Shown piece by piece: positions 46,085 to 59,126 of a stretch of 64,000 bases of DNA. The notes under the pieces were generated by a model, which was not told where the DNA came from, did not search any database, and saw only the letters and a list, made by a program, of their open reading frames with translations. Location of the stretch: positions 5,340,501 to 5,404,500 of the forward strand of contig NC_132977.1 in NCBI RefSeq assembly GCF_047496725.1, read 5' to 3'. The DNA is from Anoplolepis gracilipes (taxonomy: Eukaryota > Arthropoda > Insecta > Hymenoptera > Formicidae). A program made the translations under genes and the position numbers. Position 1 is the first letter of the stretch. Every line of letters starts with the position of its first letter.

Positions 46085-48317
46085 ATGGTGATCACTATTC
46101 AACAGACTTTGCGTCCTCTTTTCATTACGTGCTTTATTATAGGTTTAGGAGTATGTCCTATGAAACAGCCAAATTCAAAAATTCGGTGGATTGTTTACTT
46201 AAGTATTTTATATGTATTAATAATCTGGTTTATTTATGCTTATATCTACTACCATACAGTGACTCTTTTTACATGGAAGGTATTATTTCGATCCAACATT
46301 ATGGCAGTCGTTTCAAACATTAACATCGTTATCTCTGTCATATCTATAATTATGACTTTCTATCATCAAAAGGTACAATTATATTTTTAGAATTTATATA
46401 TAAATTACATTATATACATGCGTAATATTAATATTATATTTCATAATATTATAATCTTCAATACATTAATTTTTTGTAAAAAATTAAAATTTTTTCCAAA
46501 TGATATTACTTAAATTTTTTTAATGGCTGCATGTAATTGTACCTTATATAAAGAGAAAGGCAAAAAAGAGTGTGTGCACCTACAATGTTCTTTTAGAGAT
46601 TCGAAATATGTCTGAAAAAACTTGCTGTTGTGGATAATACCTTGGAAAAATTGGGCACTCCGAAAATGTATCAAAAGATGTATACACGATCAAAACTAAT
46701 TATAATTGGATGGATTGTATACTGTCTTAGTATAAACTTGTACGATACGATATGGTGGTCGAGTGTAAACAAAGTTGCTTGGAGATTTCTTGTAGCTCAT
46801 ATATTAAATCATTGCGCCCACATAAATACGTTTGTAGACTTCTTATTTATTTTTATCTTATGGTTTGTATAATATTTAGTGTATGTACATAGCAAGCAAA
46901 CTTATATATTCTTAAATCTTTATGAGGTTTTTTTGTAAATTTGATACTATAATTGATAAGTTAAAGATATCAGAAAATTTAATAGTATTTTTGTAGTATT
47001 TTTGTCAAAAACTTTTAAATATTCTATTTTAATTAAAAATCATATAATGCACATTAAAAGACATGTTATGTCGATGTACGTGAACATCAAGTATGTCAAA
47101 AATTCTGATATGTCCAAGTAATGTATTATATAATTATTAAAATATATACTGTAATACAGGTATATTGGTAGCAGATTTGACAAAATAAACGAACATATGC
47201 AATGTCTATTGAAAGAGAAGTGCGAGTTTAAATATATATGGGAGAGACCCGTTTCCGATTTACATCGATATACTTTATGTATTCACAATTACAAGCTAAC
47301 ATTATGGACTTTAATGTAATTAATATACACAAGTTCGAAAGGATTAGAACATTCTTTATGTTGATTTAATAATAAAATTTGATTAGTTTGTAGAAAAATA
47401 TAGCTTTCTAGTAATAAAATATACATGTCTTCCAACAGGCATCTTCATTTAGAATTATGTCGCATTGCTCGCGAGTTGAATTCGATGTTTGAAATACAAA
47501 CAACTTTTGAAATGGGATCGTACTTTGCAAACATAACATCAATGTGTTATTACTTCTTTGTGATGCTAACGCAGGAACATCGAGAACAAATATCAGTATA
47601 CATGTGGATTAATTTTATCTACTGGTCTTTCATATTAGTAATGAGACTCTACATCATAAATCACGTTTATGAGAATGTTAGTGTTAAGGTAAAACAACCC
47701 ACACATACAATTCTCAGTAAAAATATACATGTTTTCAATTTTTATTTAAAATATATTAGTAAATTCTAAATTTTTTTAGGCTAAGAAAATTGACAAGATA
47801 ATTCATCAATTAACAAATATTTTTCCATGTGCTGACATTTTGGAGGAAGTAAAAAATATTTTAATTACGTATAACACAAAAAGTAAAACAAAGTAGTTAA
47901 TATTTCTTTAATGACAGTTATCAATTTACAGATTTATCAATTTACTTTACTAGCAATATATCATCCGTTGAAGTTCACTGCGATGTATCTTTTCCATTTT
48001 GGCAACGACTTTCTTCGAAAGGTTTATCTTTATTATTTTCTTATTTTACCGTTCTTTATTACCATTCTTATCCTATATTTCAAATATAAATTATAAAAAT
48101 TTAAAAAAAATGAATTTCAAAATTATCTTTATCATGAAATTGTTATTATTATTTTTCTATATTACGTACATTATAATAGTTTCTTTTTGACTTTTCTTTG
48201 CATTTCTTGCAATAAATTGCTTTTATTTAGTCGTTAAAAATTAATTGTTATTTTTTTTAGGTTTGCATGATGGTTCTAGCATATGTCATTATCATGGTGC
48301 AAATGTCACTGGAATAA
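46085..48317 (+). CDS. P6: gustatory receptor, complete, 7 exons, compact
   Basis: Exons: E1 46085-46372, E2 46597-46862, E3 47160-47315, E4 47439-47688, E5 47780-47848, E6 47932-48021, E7 48261-48317. Sum 1176 nt, 391 residues, all in phase. Landmarks: MVITIQQTLRPLFITCFIIG (E1), RFEICLKKLAVVDNTLEKLG and NLYDTIWW (E2), YIGSRFDKINEHM (E3), HLHLELCRIARELN then INHVYENVSVK (E4), LFHFGNDFLRK (E6), AYVIIMVQMSLE (E7). It is more like M2 and M3 than P1-P5 (KLAVVDNTLE, IGLGV, NLYDTIWW), although on the plus strand, so it may descend from the same older lineage. Introns are short (about 80-300 nt). AATAAA lies at 48408-48413. P11 is its decayed close relative. Confidence 0.88.
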
Positions 48318-49056
48318 AGTTTCAAAAAAGAGAGCAAGAATTACAGTATACCTTATATTAAGTTCAACATTATAACAATGCATTAAGATTTTTTATAGAA
48401 TTGTACTAATAAAATATTACTTAAAAAGCTTGCAAAATATTAATACGTAGTAATTAATAAAATATAATGTAATTTTATCATGTAAATATATTTTATTTTT
48501 TCGATAAATTAATTATGTAAATATTTCTAAACCTGATTATGTATCAATCTTTTTTTAAAAAAATACTGTAATATTTTTGAAGATTAAAAATTAAATTGTA
48601 CATATACGTATTTATATTAATAATAAAATTAATTTAATTTAATTAGCTGATTATAAATTGTCAATCCTCACAATTAAAATCATTTCATCTAAAGATTATT
48701 ATTGTACAAATTATACAGAGTTTTCATATAAAGACACAAGTATATATAGCAAGTAACAATATAGCAAGAATTTTTACAATTACTATAATTGTTTACACTT
48801 TATAAAATAGTACGTAGATAATTTTGCAAAAAAGCATTTATTTTAATTATCTATCTATCATTCTGTCGTTTGATATTTATCGCTCTAATGGTATTTCCAA
48901 CATATTACACAGTATAATTCTTGTAAAGTTTCCTGCAGGACGTACAAAAAAAGTGAAAATAATTTTTTAATTTGCACGAATATTATCACAAAGTATCTTG
49001 TGTGTATTTGTATTTCATATTACAAATTGTAATTTAAATTTATAATTTCGATAACT
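48318..49056. promoter_or_regulatory. P6-P7 intergenic region with P7 upstream block
   Basis: The first part matches the flank after P11 (TTTTTCGATAAATTAATTAT). The last ~190 bp (TTCTTGTAAAGTTTCCTGCA ... TTTATAATTTCGATAACT) is nearly identical before P9 and P12, marking the second-subfamily promoter. The AAGTGC block is not seen here. Confidence 0.5.
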
Positions 49057-50313
49057 ATGGCGAAGACGATTCAGGCAGCGCTGTCACCAATATTGATTGT
49101 TGGATCATTCTGTGGCTTGGCTATTTTCGAATATCCTCTTGGACGACCGAGGCCATATCTCACTTATTTATATTTTTTAATCGCAGGCAGCATTTATGTG
49201 TATCTCTCCTATTATCAATTCTGTATTAATCGTATTGCTTTATATTATATGTTATCCTGGACTAATATAATAATAATATTTAGCTCAATTGTGTCAATGT
49301 GTGTCAGCTTATTTCATTTTAAGGTAGGAATTATAATATTATCTAAATTTGTTACGCTTTAATATTTGAATATTAAAGTACTTCTTATTAAGAACACTAA
49401 TCTCAATTGTTAATGAATAGACAAATATCAATGTTTAAGAGTAACATTTCTAATAGGTCCGTGTAATAGTTGTATTTAGTTATACCTGTATTTATTTTTT
49501 CTCTATTTTAAATTAATCAATAAATTATATTATTTTTTAGAGATTGAAAACGTGTTTATGTAAACTTTCTCTTGTGGATGATACACTGGAAGTATTCGGA
49601 ACATCAAAGGAATATCGAAAGCTGTATAAACAAACAATTCGAATAATAATAGAATGGATTTTAATAACTTGTCTTGTGAATATTTGCGACAGTTTCTGGC
49701 TATATAATTATAAACATTTCAGCATCAATAATATTTGGTTTGCGTTCATAATGAATTATATGTTCCACGCAAACGTTCTCAATGGTTTAATTTGGGGAAT
49801 TATTGTAAGGTCAGTATATATGTACAGAATCGAAAAATCTTTTTACAAACAATATGTAAGTAATAAAAATATTTAGAAAATTTAAAAAAGTAGATATTTC
49901 AAATTTATCTTATATTATTATGCATTATTTTCTAGTTTTCTTTTAATATTTTAAGATTTCATATAAAGTAAATTAAAACTTTATTTTATAATGTTTTGTA
50001 ATTAGCATTGTTAATTTTGTTGATAAATGCAATATATATTAAATAACCAAAAAATAATATAATAAAATCATTATTTTGCATACATAAGCTGCATTTATTT
50101 GAACGCTCATAAACTAAAAGTATCAATCTATTTTTATTCGCTGTATAATGAACACAAAGATAGAATGATGTTTTCAGCGTATAAGTGTCCAAAAATAATG
50201 CAGCTACAAATATAATACCTACATGTACATAAAATAATAATTAGCAATGACGAAAAAAAATAAAAATATAGAAAAGAAACAAAATTTTATATTAATAAAT
50301 ATCTGAATAAATA

Positions 50314-50344
<31 letters not shown>

Positions 50345-50345
50345 G

Positions 50346-50382
<37 letters not shown>

Positions 50383-51847
50383 GTGTGTAGATTTTCATAA
50401 TATTATAGATGATAAATTCTCTTCTTAACTTTTAGTTTTTCATTAAATTCAGGTACGTAGGCTCCAGATTTCATCAAATCAACAAGCACGTTTATGATCT
50501 GTTTAAAGATGATACAATGTGCACCAAAAGGCAAAAATTAATCTTAAATAGTCAGCAACATATAGAAGAACAAAGAAAGTGTAGACAATACATGTGGATT
50601 CTAATGTAATCATAATGTAAAAATTGCAACGTACACATTAAATATAGATAAAATTTTCACATTTTATTTATCTAATTAAAGAATAAATTGTATTTTTACA
50701 TTAAAAATATCTTTGCCCAAGCTTGAACACATTTGTAAATTAATTTAATTATAACAATTATAATGTGATTGCAGGCATGTTCACCTGGAATTATGCTTTA
50801 TATCACGCGAGTTGAACAAAGTATTCAGTATACAAATGACACTGCAGATGGCATCTTATTTCGCGTTATATGTGGGAATATGTTGTGACTTTTATGCAAC
50901 ATATACAGATAAAAATACAAATACATATAAAAATTTCCTACATAAATTAATTAACTATATCTGGACCGTTATATATACTGCTATACTTTTTTCATTAAAT
51001 TATATCTGTCAAATGATTTTTGATGAGGTATAATAAAATAGAGTAGTTATTAAAGTCATTAATAAAAAAATTTATTTAAAAACAAGAATAATTAACAGCA
51101 ATAAATAACAGCAGATTTTATCAATTTTGCAACTATTGAAAATCATTAGCAAATAACGTTCACATTAATTAGTTTTTATTAAATTATTTGATCATACTTT
51201 TCTTATCTAAGACACTTGTTATAGTTTACAAGTTACAATTTTGTGTAATTTTAGGCAAATGAGACAGTAACAATTCTTTATAAATTATTTAATGATATTT
51301 CGGATAAAGATTTACGAAACCAGGTAAATTATTGCCACATGTTTTAATACAACATCTTGTATCTATTACATTTAGTTTATATTTATCCGATTATTAATCT
51401 AAAATACAGATTCTACAATTTATACTACAGATAAAACGAAAGGAAGTAAAATTTTATGGTATGGGACTTTTCTATTTCGGTTACGATTTCATTCGTAAGG
51501 TATGTTGTATATTTTGCAAAAATATAAATTATTATAATACAAATATAATAAATATAATAAAAAAAAATATTGTGTCTAATTCTTCTTAAATGACAAAAAT
51601 TTTAAATACTGCTAAAAAAATGTGTATTTTTATGTTTATATGTTTCTAATATAAACGTAATATACACTTTTCACATTGTCATATTGCATATCTTATTTTT
51701 AAACTTTTGCAATTGGGAACAAGTTTGCTTCTGTCAAATAAAAAAAAAACATACTTTCAGTTTTATGTGGCCATTGCAACTGTGTTGGTAATTATAATGC
51801 AAATGCATATAACTTATGATGATCTATTACCGTATGATGACAATTGA
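49057..51847 (+). CDS. P7: gustatory receptor, second subfamily, complete, 7 exons
   Basis: Exons: E1 49057-49323, E2 49541-49809, E3 50453-50605, E4 50775-51027, E5 51255-51323, E6 51410-51499, E7 51761-51847. Sum 1188 nt, 395 residues, all in phase. Landmarks: MAKTIQAALSPILIVGSFCG and EYPLGRPRPYLTYLYFL (E1), CKLSLVDDTLEVFGTSKEYR (E2), YVGSRFHQINKHV (E3), HVHLELCFISRELN and LNYICQMIFDE (E4), GMGLFYFGYDFIRK (E6), VLVIIMQMHITYDD plus a short acidic tail (E7). Same exon phases as the first subfamily but clearly divergent. Candidate AATAAA signals at 51856 and 51893. Intron 2 contains copy 2 of the palindromic element. Confidence 0.88.
50085..50206. mobile_element. Palindromic short element, copy 2 (P7 intron 2)
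   Basis: TAAGCTGCATTTATTTGAAC at the left end and AATGCAGCTA at the right. The equivalent intron of P9 has copy 3, so the insertion predates the P7/P9 duplication. Confidence 0.65.
50315..50390. repeat. (TA)n/(TG)n microsatellite in P7 intron 2
   Basis: TA runs followed by a GTGTGTGT stretch. Low complexity only. Confidence 0.85.
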
Positions 51848-52681
51848 TAAAAGTTAATAAAAGTTAGGCAAACGTATATAAGAATAAACTATAAAAACAC
51901 CTTCTGACATGTATTCATGATACACACTTTCTTGAAGAAAAAAAATATATAAATAATAACAAAAAACAGAGAATGCAAATTTATTTAATAGTCCTTTAAA
52001 ATATGTATAATTTTAACTATTAATCGTTTATTTCTAATCACTATTTTTTGGAAAAAAATTTTTCTTACTACAATAACAAATATATATTATAAAGTAATTT
52101 TTAATAACAAAGAAAAATTATGTAAGAGAAAATTATTTCTTCCAGTAAAAAGCATATACTTGTTTTATTTAATCTAAAATATTGTATATTATATTTCATA
52201 TCATATTACACTTATATAACATTATATTATATTATATATTTATTCTGTACGCCTCAAATATTATAGAACAAATTAAATTGCTTTGACATACATCTTCGCT
52301 TTTTATTCACTCTACTTAAAAGATTAATTCATATTTTATTAATTTGTACTTCATTTGAGATATTGAATTTATGTACTACGGCATATAAACGTAATGTCAC
52401 AAGAATAATCGCTTAGTCATTTCTACTTTAAAGAAAAATTATATATATATAAATAACAACTCCGGAGGGAAAAGACGAACTAATCTATGATCTGTATATT
52501 TTGTCGTTCGATACTGGCTAGTTAAAATAACAATTTCGATCTATTCCGCAATATAATTCGCGCAAAGCTTATTCCTGGAAGACCTAAAAGAAAAGTGAAA
52601 GTTTGTTCGAGATTTTCGCAGGAATTACCAAAGTGTTCCTACTTTGCTTAGTAAAATGTAAATTGATGTGGTTCGAGAAAT
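51848..52681. promoter_or_regulatory. P7-P8 intergenic region, near-identical to 57976-58862
   Basis: By eye the last ~650 bp before the P8 start match the region before P10 with only scattered differences, including TTTGTCGTTCGATACTGGCT and AGTGTTCCTACTTTGCTTGG-like blocks near the start. It presumably holds the promoter of the PKTIQITLSL-type genes. Confidence 0.5.
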
Positions 52682-54492
52682 ATGCCAAAGACAATCCAAA
52701 TAACGCTGTCACTCCTATTGATCATTGCTTTATTTTATGGTTTGAACTTCTTCGAATATCCGTTTGGACAATTTAAACTACTTACTTCTTTTCTATATTT
52801 ATTGATTACATGGAGCTTTTATGCGTATCTCTCTAATTATCTGATTTACATTAGTTATACTTCATATCTGTACATGATGTAATTATGATATAATAATAGG
52901 AAAACTTATTGCAATTGTGTCGACATTTGCCTTTTTCTTTCATTTTAAGGTATGTGTAAAAATTTAGAATTTTATTCCAAAAATACTTCAGAAAAATTAA
53001 TCTCTCAAACTTTTTTTATGATTAGAAAATATTATAATGTTTAAAAAATTTTGGAATAAATATCTCAATACTTGTATCCTTTTTTATTTATCTTAGTAAT
53101 ATTATATATTTTAAAAATTAATAATTATATCTCTCGACAATTTCTTTGTAAAAAAATATTCTAATAACACATTATCAGTTCCTCCTTAATACTATGTAAC
53201 CGATATTATTTTTTAAGAAATTTAAAATGTGTTTGCAACAACTTTCTATTGTGAATGATATATTAAAAATACTCGGAATGTCAAAAAAATATCGACGACT
53301 GTATATATATATATATATATATATATATGGGTAATTCAAATAATAATGGGATGGATTGTATTGACTCTTATAATGAATATATGTGACAGTGTCTGATTGA
53401 ATTATGAATATTTCAGCATTATTCGTATTTGTGCACCATTTATAGTAAATCATTTGAATCATGTCAATATCTTCATCGGTTTGATATGGAGCATTATGCT
53501 GGAGTCAGTAGTCAGTATATGAATATTGTAAAGTTATTTTACAAATAATATGTAAAAATTAGATTTAAAAAATGTCAATAACTAAAAAAATTTTTTTTAA
53601 TATTTCGAATCATTTATATAAGGTGTATAATTTCAGATAAAATTTTATCAAATAATATTATTATTTTAAAACAGAATAATTCAATATAATTGACCAAAAA
53701 GATAATAGAATTATATTCTATTAAAAATTAATATAGAATAAAAGTATATTAATATGTAAATTTTAAAAAATTTAATTTAATTTATATTATTTTTAATGCT
53801 TAGTAATATAATGAAATCTTACATATATGTTTAATATACTCTTGTAAAGTTTTTCTATTCTTGTAGTTATACATCAGATTCTCTTTCAGCTCTAGTTTTT
53901 CATTAAATTCAGGTACGTAAGCTCCAGATTTCAACGAATTAATAAATATATTCATAATCTGTTTGAAAAAAGAAACAGAGCATATCAAAGAAAAAAATAA
54001 ATTAATCTTAATTCCTCAGAAAAAACAAGACTTAAGAAATGCAAGCAGTACATGTGAATTATAATGTATATCTCTTTGAATTTATTTTACATTATTTTAT
54101 TAATTTAATTTTATGGAATACCTGACTTTTTACATACTTTAAGCTTTAGTCTATTCTACTATTAAAATATTCTTTACTTATTTCTGTATTCATAACTTGG
54201 TTTAATTATAACAATTTTTTATGATTTGATTATATAGGCAGGTTCATCTGCAGCTATGCCTTAGATCACGTGAATTAAACAAAGTATTTAACATACCAAT
54301 GACTTTAAATATGGCGGTTTATTTTTTAACTAGCGTGGAGATGTCTCGCCAAATTTACAGGTCGTACCTAGACAGAAACACAATTATTGAAGTTAGACAA
54401 GCTATAGATAATCTAAGTATTTTTATTTTTGGCATTATAAAAAACATGATATTTCTTACATTAAATTATATCTGCCACACACTTAACGATAA
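52682..54492 (+). pseudogene. P8: dead second-subfamily receptor (PKTIQITLSL type)
   Basis: Recognisable parts: E1 52682-52949, E2 about 53218-53505, E3 53913-54065, E4 54238-54492; E5-E7 are absent. Lesions: a 4-bp insertion (ATGT) after TACATG in E1 shifts frame into TAA. In E2 a TA run (53301-53328) has expanded and shifts frame, and a TGA follows GACAGTGTC. E3 has TAA and TGA codons. The E4 donor GTATAA is lost (AAGATAACG). E1 is almost identical to the lone exon P10. The start MPKTIQITLSLLLIIALFYG marks a branch distinct from P7/P9. Confidence 0.88.
53301..53328. repeat. (TA)n run inside P8 exon 2
   Basis: Replaces the short TATAAATGG-like coding sequence seen in P9; an intragenic microsatellite expansion that breaks frame. 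Confidence 0.85.
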
Positions 54493-54509
54493 GATAACGG
54501 AATATTAAA

Positions 54510-55306
54510 TTATCAATTAATTGCAATTAATATAAATCAAAATATAAATTACTCTAACATCCGCTCTTTGACTCTGGATTGGCCTTTTTTTGTAATTTAT
54601 ATAAAAATATGATTTTATATTTTTGAGCCTTTAATTAAATAATTAAAAACGCTCAGCATATACTAAGTGCTATATACGGTGCGCGCTTATACGCTGAGCG
54701 TTTTTAATTAATATTTTAATAATTATTGCGCAAATCGCAAAATGGTAGAGGACTTTTATGTTCAGTTTGAACTGCTCTATTAATCCTAAAAAGATGGAGC
54801 AATTATTATCGGACACTTTGTATACATATATATATACTTATTTAATATTTATAATAGTAATATCTTACTTAGGAAATTATAAACTGTCAATTCTTATAAT
54901 TTAAATCGTTTTACTCAAAAATTATTTTTTGTCCAATTTATATACAAAATCCATCCATTTTCATATAACATATGACACAACATAGCATGGTACAACATAG
55001 CAAGAATGTTTAGTTTATAACTATTTACGCCTTATATAATAATATAGCTGTGTGTAAGTAATAATTTTGCGCAAAAAAGGTCATGTAATTTAAATTATAT
55101 ATCTGTTTATCCTATCGTTCGATATTCATCGGTCTAATAGCAGTTTCAACATACTACGCAGTATAATTCTTGTAAAGTTTCCTGCAGGATGTACAAAAAA
55201 AAGTGAAAATAATTTTTCAATTTGTACCAATATTACAACAAAGTATTTTGTGTGTATTCATATTTTATATTACAAAATGTAATTTAAATTTATAATTTCG
55301 ATAACT
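54510..55306. promoter_or_regulatory. P8-P9 intergenic region with P9 upstream block
   Basis: Starts with a hairpin (54640-54710) beyond the truncated end of P8. From about 54820 it is homologous to the regions before P7 and P12. The last ~180 bp are nearly identical to those regions. Confidence 0.5.
54640..54710. repeat. Hairpin with 18-bp perfect arms
   Basis: TAATTAAAAACGCTCAGC (54640-54657) and GCTGAGCGTTTTTAATTA (54693-54710) are exact reverse complements around a 35-nt loop that holds TACGGTGCGCGCTTATA. It sits close to where P8 loses exons 5-7. It could be a small fold-back element or a structured RNA; nothing decides between them. Confidence 0.7.
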
Positions 55307-57975
55307 ATGGCAAAGACGATTCAGGCAGCGTTGTCACCAATATTGATTGTTGGATCATTCTGTGGCTTGGCCATTTTCGAATATCCTCTTGAACGACCGA
55401 GGTCATATCTGACTTGTTTATATTTTTTAATCGCAGGCAGCATTTATGTGTATCTCTCCTATTATATATTCAGTATTAATCGTATTGCTTTATATTTTAT
55501 GTTATCCTGGACTAATATAATAATAATATTTAGCACTACTCTATTGATGTTTGGCAGCTTGTTTTATTTTAAGGTAAGATTATAAATCATATTTCTCAAA
55601 TTTGTTACGTTTTAACCTTTGTATATTAAAGTACTTTTTATTAAGAGCACTGATCTTAATTGTCAAAATAAATATCAATGTTTAAAAGTGATGTTTTTAA
55701 GATCAGTTTCAATAGTATTATCATAGAATGTTTAAAAAAATATATATTATCTGTATTTATTGTATATTGTATTCTTTGATTTAAATTAATCATTAAATTA
55801 TATTATTTTTTAAGAAATTAAAAACGTGTTTATATAAACTTTCTATCGTGGATGATACATTGGAAGTACTCGGAACATCAAAGGATTATCGAAAATTATA
55901 TAAATGGACAATTCGAACAACAATAGGATGGATTTTACTAATTTTTTTTGTCAATACTTACGATATTTTGTCTTTAGACTATAAACATTTCAGCATCAAT
56001 AATATTTGTATTGTGTTTATAGCGAATCATATGTTTCACGTAAATGCTCTCAATGGTTTAATTTGGGGAGTTATTTTGAGGTCAGTACATGTACAGCTTC
56101 CAAAAATCTTTTTTATAAACAATATATGTATCACAAAAATATTTAGAAAACTTTTATAAAAATAGATCTTTTAAATTTTACCTTATATCATTATTCATTA
56201 TAGTATCTTCTAGATTTCTTTGAATACTTTAAAATTTCATTTTCAAATAGTGTGAAATAAGATCTTATTAATTAACTTTGTTAGTTTGATAAGTACAGTA
56301 TATATATATATATATATATAAACATAAAAAAATAATATAATATAATTATTGGTTTACATATACTACATAGGCTGCATTTACTTTAAACAATCATGCGCTG
56401 AAAACGTCAATCTATTTTTCTTTGATGTATAATGAGTAACAAAGATAGAATGATGTCAGTATGTGAGTGTCTAAAAAAACGCAGTTACAAATATAATACT
56501 TATATAAACATAATAAACAGTTGATGAAACACAAAGAGAAAACAGAGAAAAGAAACAAAATTTTTACAAATTTGAAAATAGCAGATACATTTTAAATAAC
56601 TGTTTCTCTTTTAACCTTTAGTTTTTCATGAAATTCAGGTACGTAAGCTCCAGATTTAGTGAAATCAATGAGCACGTTTATGATCTGTTTAAAGACGATG
56701 CAATGTGCACTAGAAGACAAAATAAATTAATTTTAATTAATCAGCAAAATACAGAAGAAAAAAGAAAATGCAGACAATATATGTGGATTATAATGTAATC
56801 ATAATGTAAAAATTACAAAGTACACATTAAGTATACATGAACTTTAATTAAAATTTTTACATCTTATTTAGCTCATTAAAGAATCCAAGCTTAAACACAT
56901 TTATAAATTAATTTAATTATAACAATTATAATTTGATTGCAGGCATGTTCACCTGGAATTATGCTTTATATCACGCGAGTTAAACAAAGTATTCAGTATA
57001 CAAATGACACTACAAATGGCATCTTATTTTGCGTTCTTTGTGGAAATGTGTTGCCAAAGTTACTCAATATATATACATAAAGATGCAGATACATTTCAAT
57101 ATATTCTAGATGAATTTAATTTCATCTGGGCCATTGTATATACTGCCAAACTTTTTACATTAAATTATATTTGTCAAACAATTTGCGATAAGGTATAATA
57201 TAATAATTATTAAGCATTAATAACAAAATTTAATTAACAACGATAATAATAAATTGTATCAATTTTGCAACATTGATAATCATTAATAAGTGACATTGAT
57301 ATTAAATAGTTTTCATAAAATTGACTTGATATTAATTTTTTATATAAAATATTTGTTACAATTTACATGCTACAATTTTATACAATTTCAGGCAAACGAG
57401 ACAGTAACAATTCTTTATAAATTATCTAATGACAATTCAGATAAAGACTTACGAGAACAGGTAAATTATTGCCGCATGATTTCATACAGCATCTTATATG
57501 CATGAGGTTTATGTTATATTTATCCGATTATTAATTTAAAATACAGATTCTACAATTTATACTGCAGATAAAACGAAAGGAAGTAAAGTTTTATGGTATG
57601 GGCCTTTTCTATTTCGGTTACGACTTCATTCGTACGGTAAGTTGCACATTTTGCATAAATTAATATACGTGAAATATAATAAAAGACGAAATATTATGTT
57701 TAATTGTTCTTAGATGACAAAACAGTTTAAATAATGTTACAAAAATGTGTATTTTTATTTTTGTATGTTTCTAATGTAAACGTAATATACATTTTTCACA
57801 TTGTCATATTGCATATCTTAGATTTTTTAAAGCTTTGCGATTGGGAGCAAGTTTGCTTCTATCATATAAAAAAAGAACACTCTTTCAGTTTTATGCGGCA
57901 ATTGCGACTATGTTGATAATTATAATGCAAATGCATGTAACTTATGATGATTTAGTACCGTATGATGGCAATTGA
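55307..57975 (+). CDS. P9: gustatory receptor, second subfamily, complete, 7 exons
   Basis: Exons: E1 55307-55573, E2 55815-56080, E3 56639-56794, E4 56943-57192, E5 57392-57460, E6 57547-57636, E7 57889-57975. Sum 1185 nt, 394 residues, all in phase. Landmarks: MAKTIQAALSPILIVGSFCG and EYPLERPRSYLTC (E1), YKLSIVDDTLEVLGTSKDYR (E2), YVGS-like start of E3 (YVSSRFSEINEHV), HVHLELCFISRELN and LNYICQTICDK (E4), GMGLFYFGYDFIRT (E6, last codon ACG where P7 has AAG), TMLIIIMQMHVTYDD (E7). Sister of P7 by duplication. Intron 2 carries palindromic element copy 3. Confidence 0.88.
56368..56487. mobile_element. Palindromic short element, copy 3 (P9 intron 2)
   Basis: TAGGCTGCATTTACTTTAAA at the left end and AAACGCAGTTA at the right; same intron position as copy 2 in P7. 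Confidence 0.65.
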
Positions 57976-58862
57976 TAAAAGTTAGTAAAATTAAGCAAGC
58001 ATATATAAGAATGAACTATAAAAACACTTTTTGACATATATTCATCGTATCCATGCGCACTTTCTTAAAGGGAAAAAAATATAAATATATATAATAAGAA
58101 ACAAAATATAATAAGAAATATAATAAGAAACAAAATGCAAATTTATTTATTAGTTTTGTAAAATATGTATAATTTTAACTATTATTGTTTAACTATAATT
58201 GTTTATTTTTAATCACTATTCTTAGGAGAAAAAATTTTCTTGCTACAATAACAAATATATATTATAGTGTAACTTTTAATAACAAAGAAAAATTATGTAA
58301 GAGAAAATTATTTCTTCCAGTAAAAGTCAACAAAAGTATATACTTGTTTTATTTAATCTAAAATATTGTATATTATATTTCATATTATATTACACTTATA
58401 ACATTATATTATATTATATATTTATTCTGTATGTCTCAAATATTATAGAACAAATTAAATTGCTTTGACATACATCTTTGCTTTTTATTCACTCTATTTA
58501 AAAGATTAATTTATATTTTATTAATTTATACTTCATGTGAGATATTGAATTTATGTACTACGGCATATAAACGCAATGTCACGAGATAATCGCTTGGTCA
58601 TTTCTGCTTTAAAGAAAAATTATATGTATATAGATAACAATTCCGGAGAGAAAAAACGAACTAATCTATGATCTGTATATTTTGTCGTTCGATACTGGCT
58701 AGTTAAAATAACAATTTCGATCTATTCCGCAATATAATTCGCGCAAAGCTTATTTCTGAAAGACCTAAAAGAAAAGTGAAAGTTTGTTCGAGATTTTCGC
58801 AGAAATTACCAAAGTGTTCCTACTTTGCTTGGTAAAATGTAAATTGATGTGGTTCGAGAAAT
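57976..58862. promoter_or_regulatory. P9-P10 intergenic region, near-identical to 51848-52681
   Basis: Duplicate of the P7-P8 intergenic region with few differences. No exon inside. Confidence 0.5.
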
Positions 58863-59126
58863 ATGCCAAAGACAATCCAAATAACGCTGTCACTCCTATT
58901 GATCATTGCTTTATTTTATGGTTTGAACTTCTTCGAATATCCGTTTGGACAATTTAAACTACTTACTTCTTTTCTATATTTATTGATTACATGGAGTTTT
59001 TATGCGTATCTCTCTAATTATCTGATTTACATTAGTTATACTTCATATCTTTACATGAATTATGATATGATAATAGGAGACCTCACCGCAATTGTGTCGA
59101 TATTTGCCTTTTTTTTTCATTTTAAG
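58863..59126 (+). pseudogene. P10: lone exon 1 of a PKTIQITLSL-type receptor
   Basis: Open exon of 264 nt encoding MPKTIQITLSLLLIIALFYG onward, ending FFFHFK at AAG|GTATAA. It lacks the 4-bp insertion of P8, so this exon itself is intact. Homology to P8 intron 1 continues to about 59265 and then stops abruptly. No exons 2-7 of this type follow; the next receptor sequence is the dead P11. It is classed as a gene fragment, unless it splices into something unseen. Confidence 0.8.

Noticed and set aside
53175..53462. Minus-strand ORF over P8 exon 2
   Set aside because: Shadow of the dead exon, including the TA run read as YIYIY.
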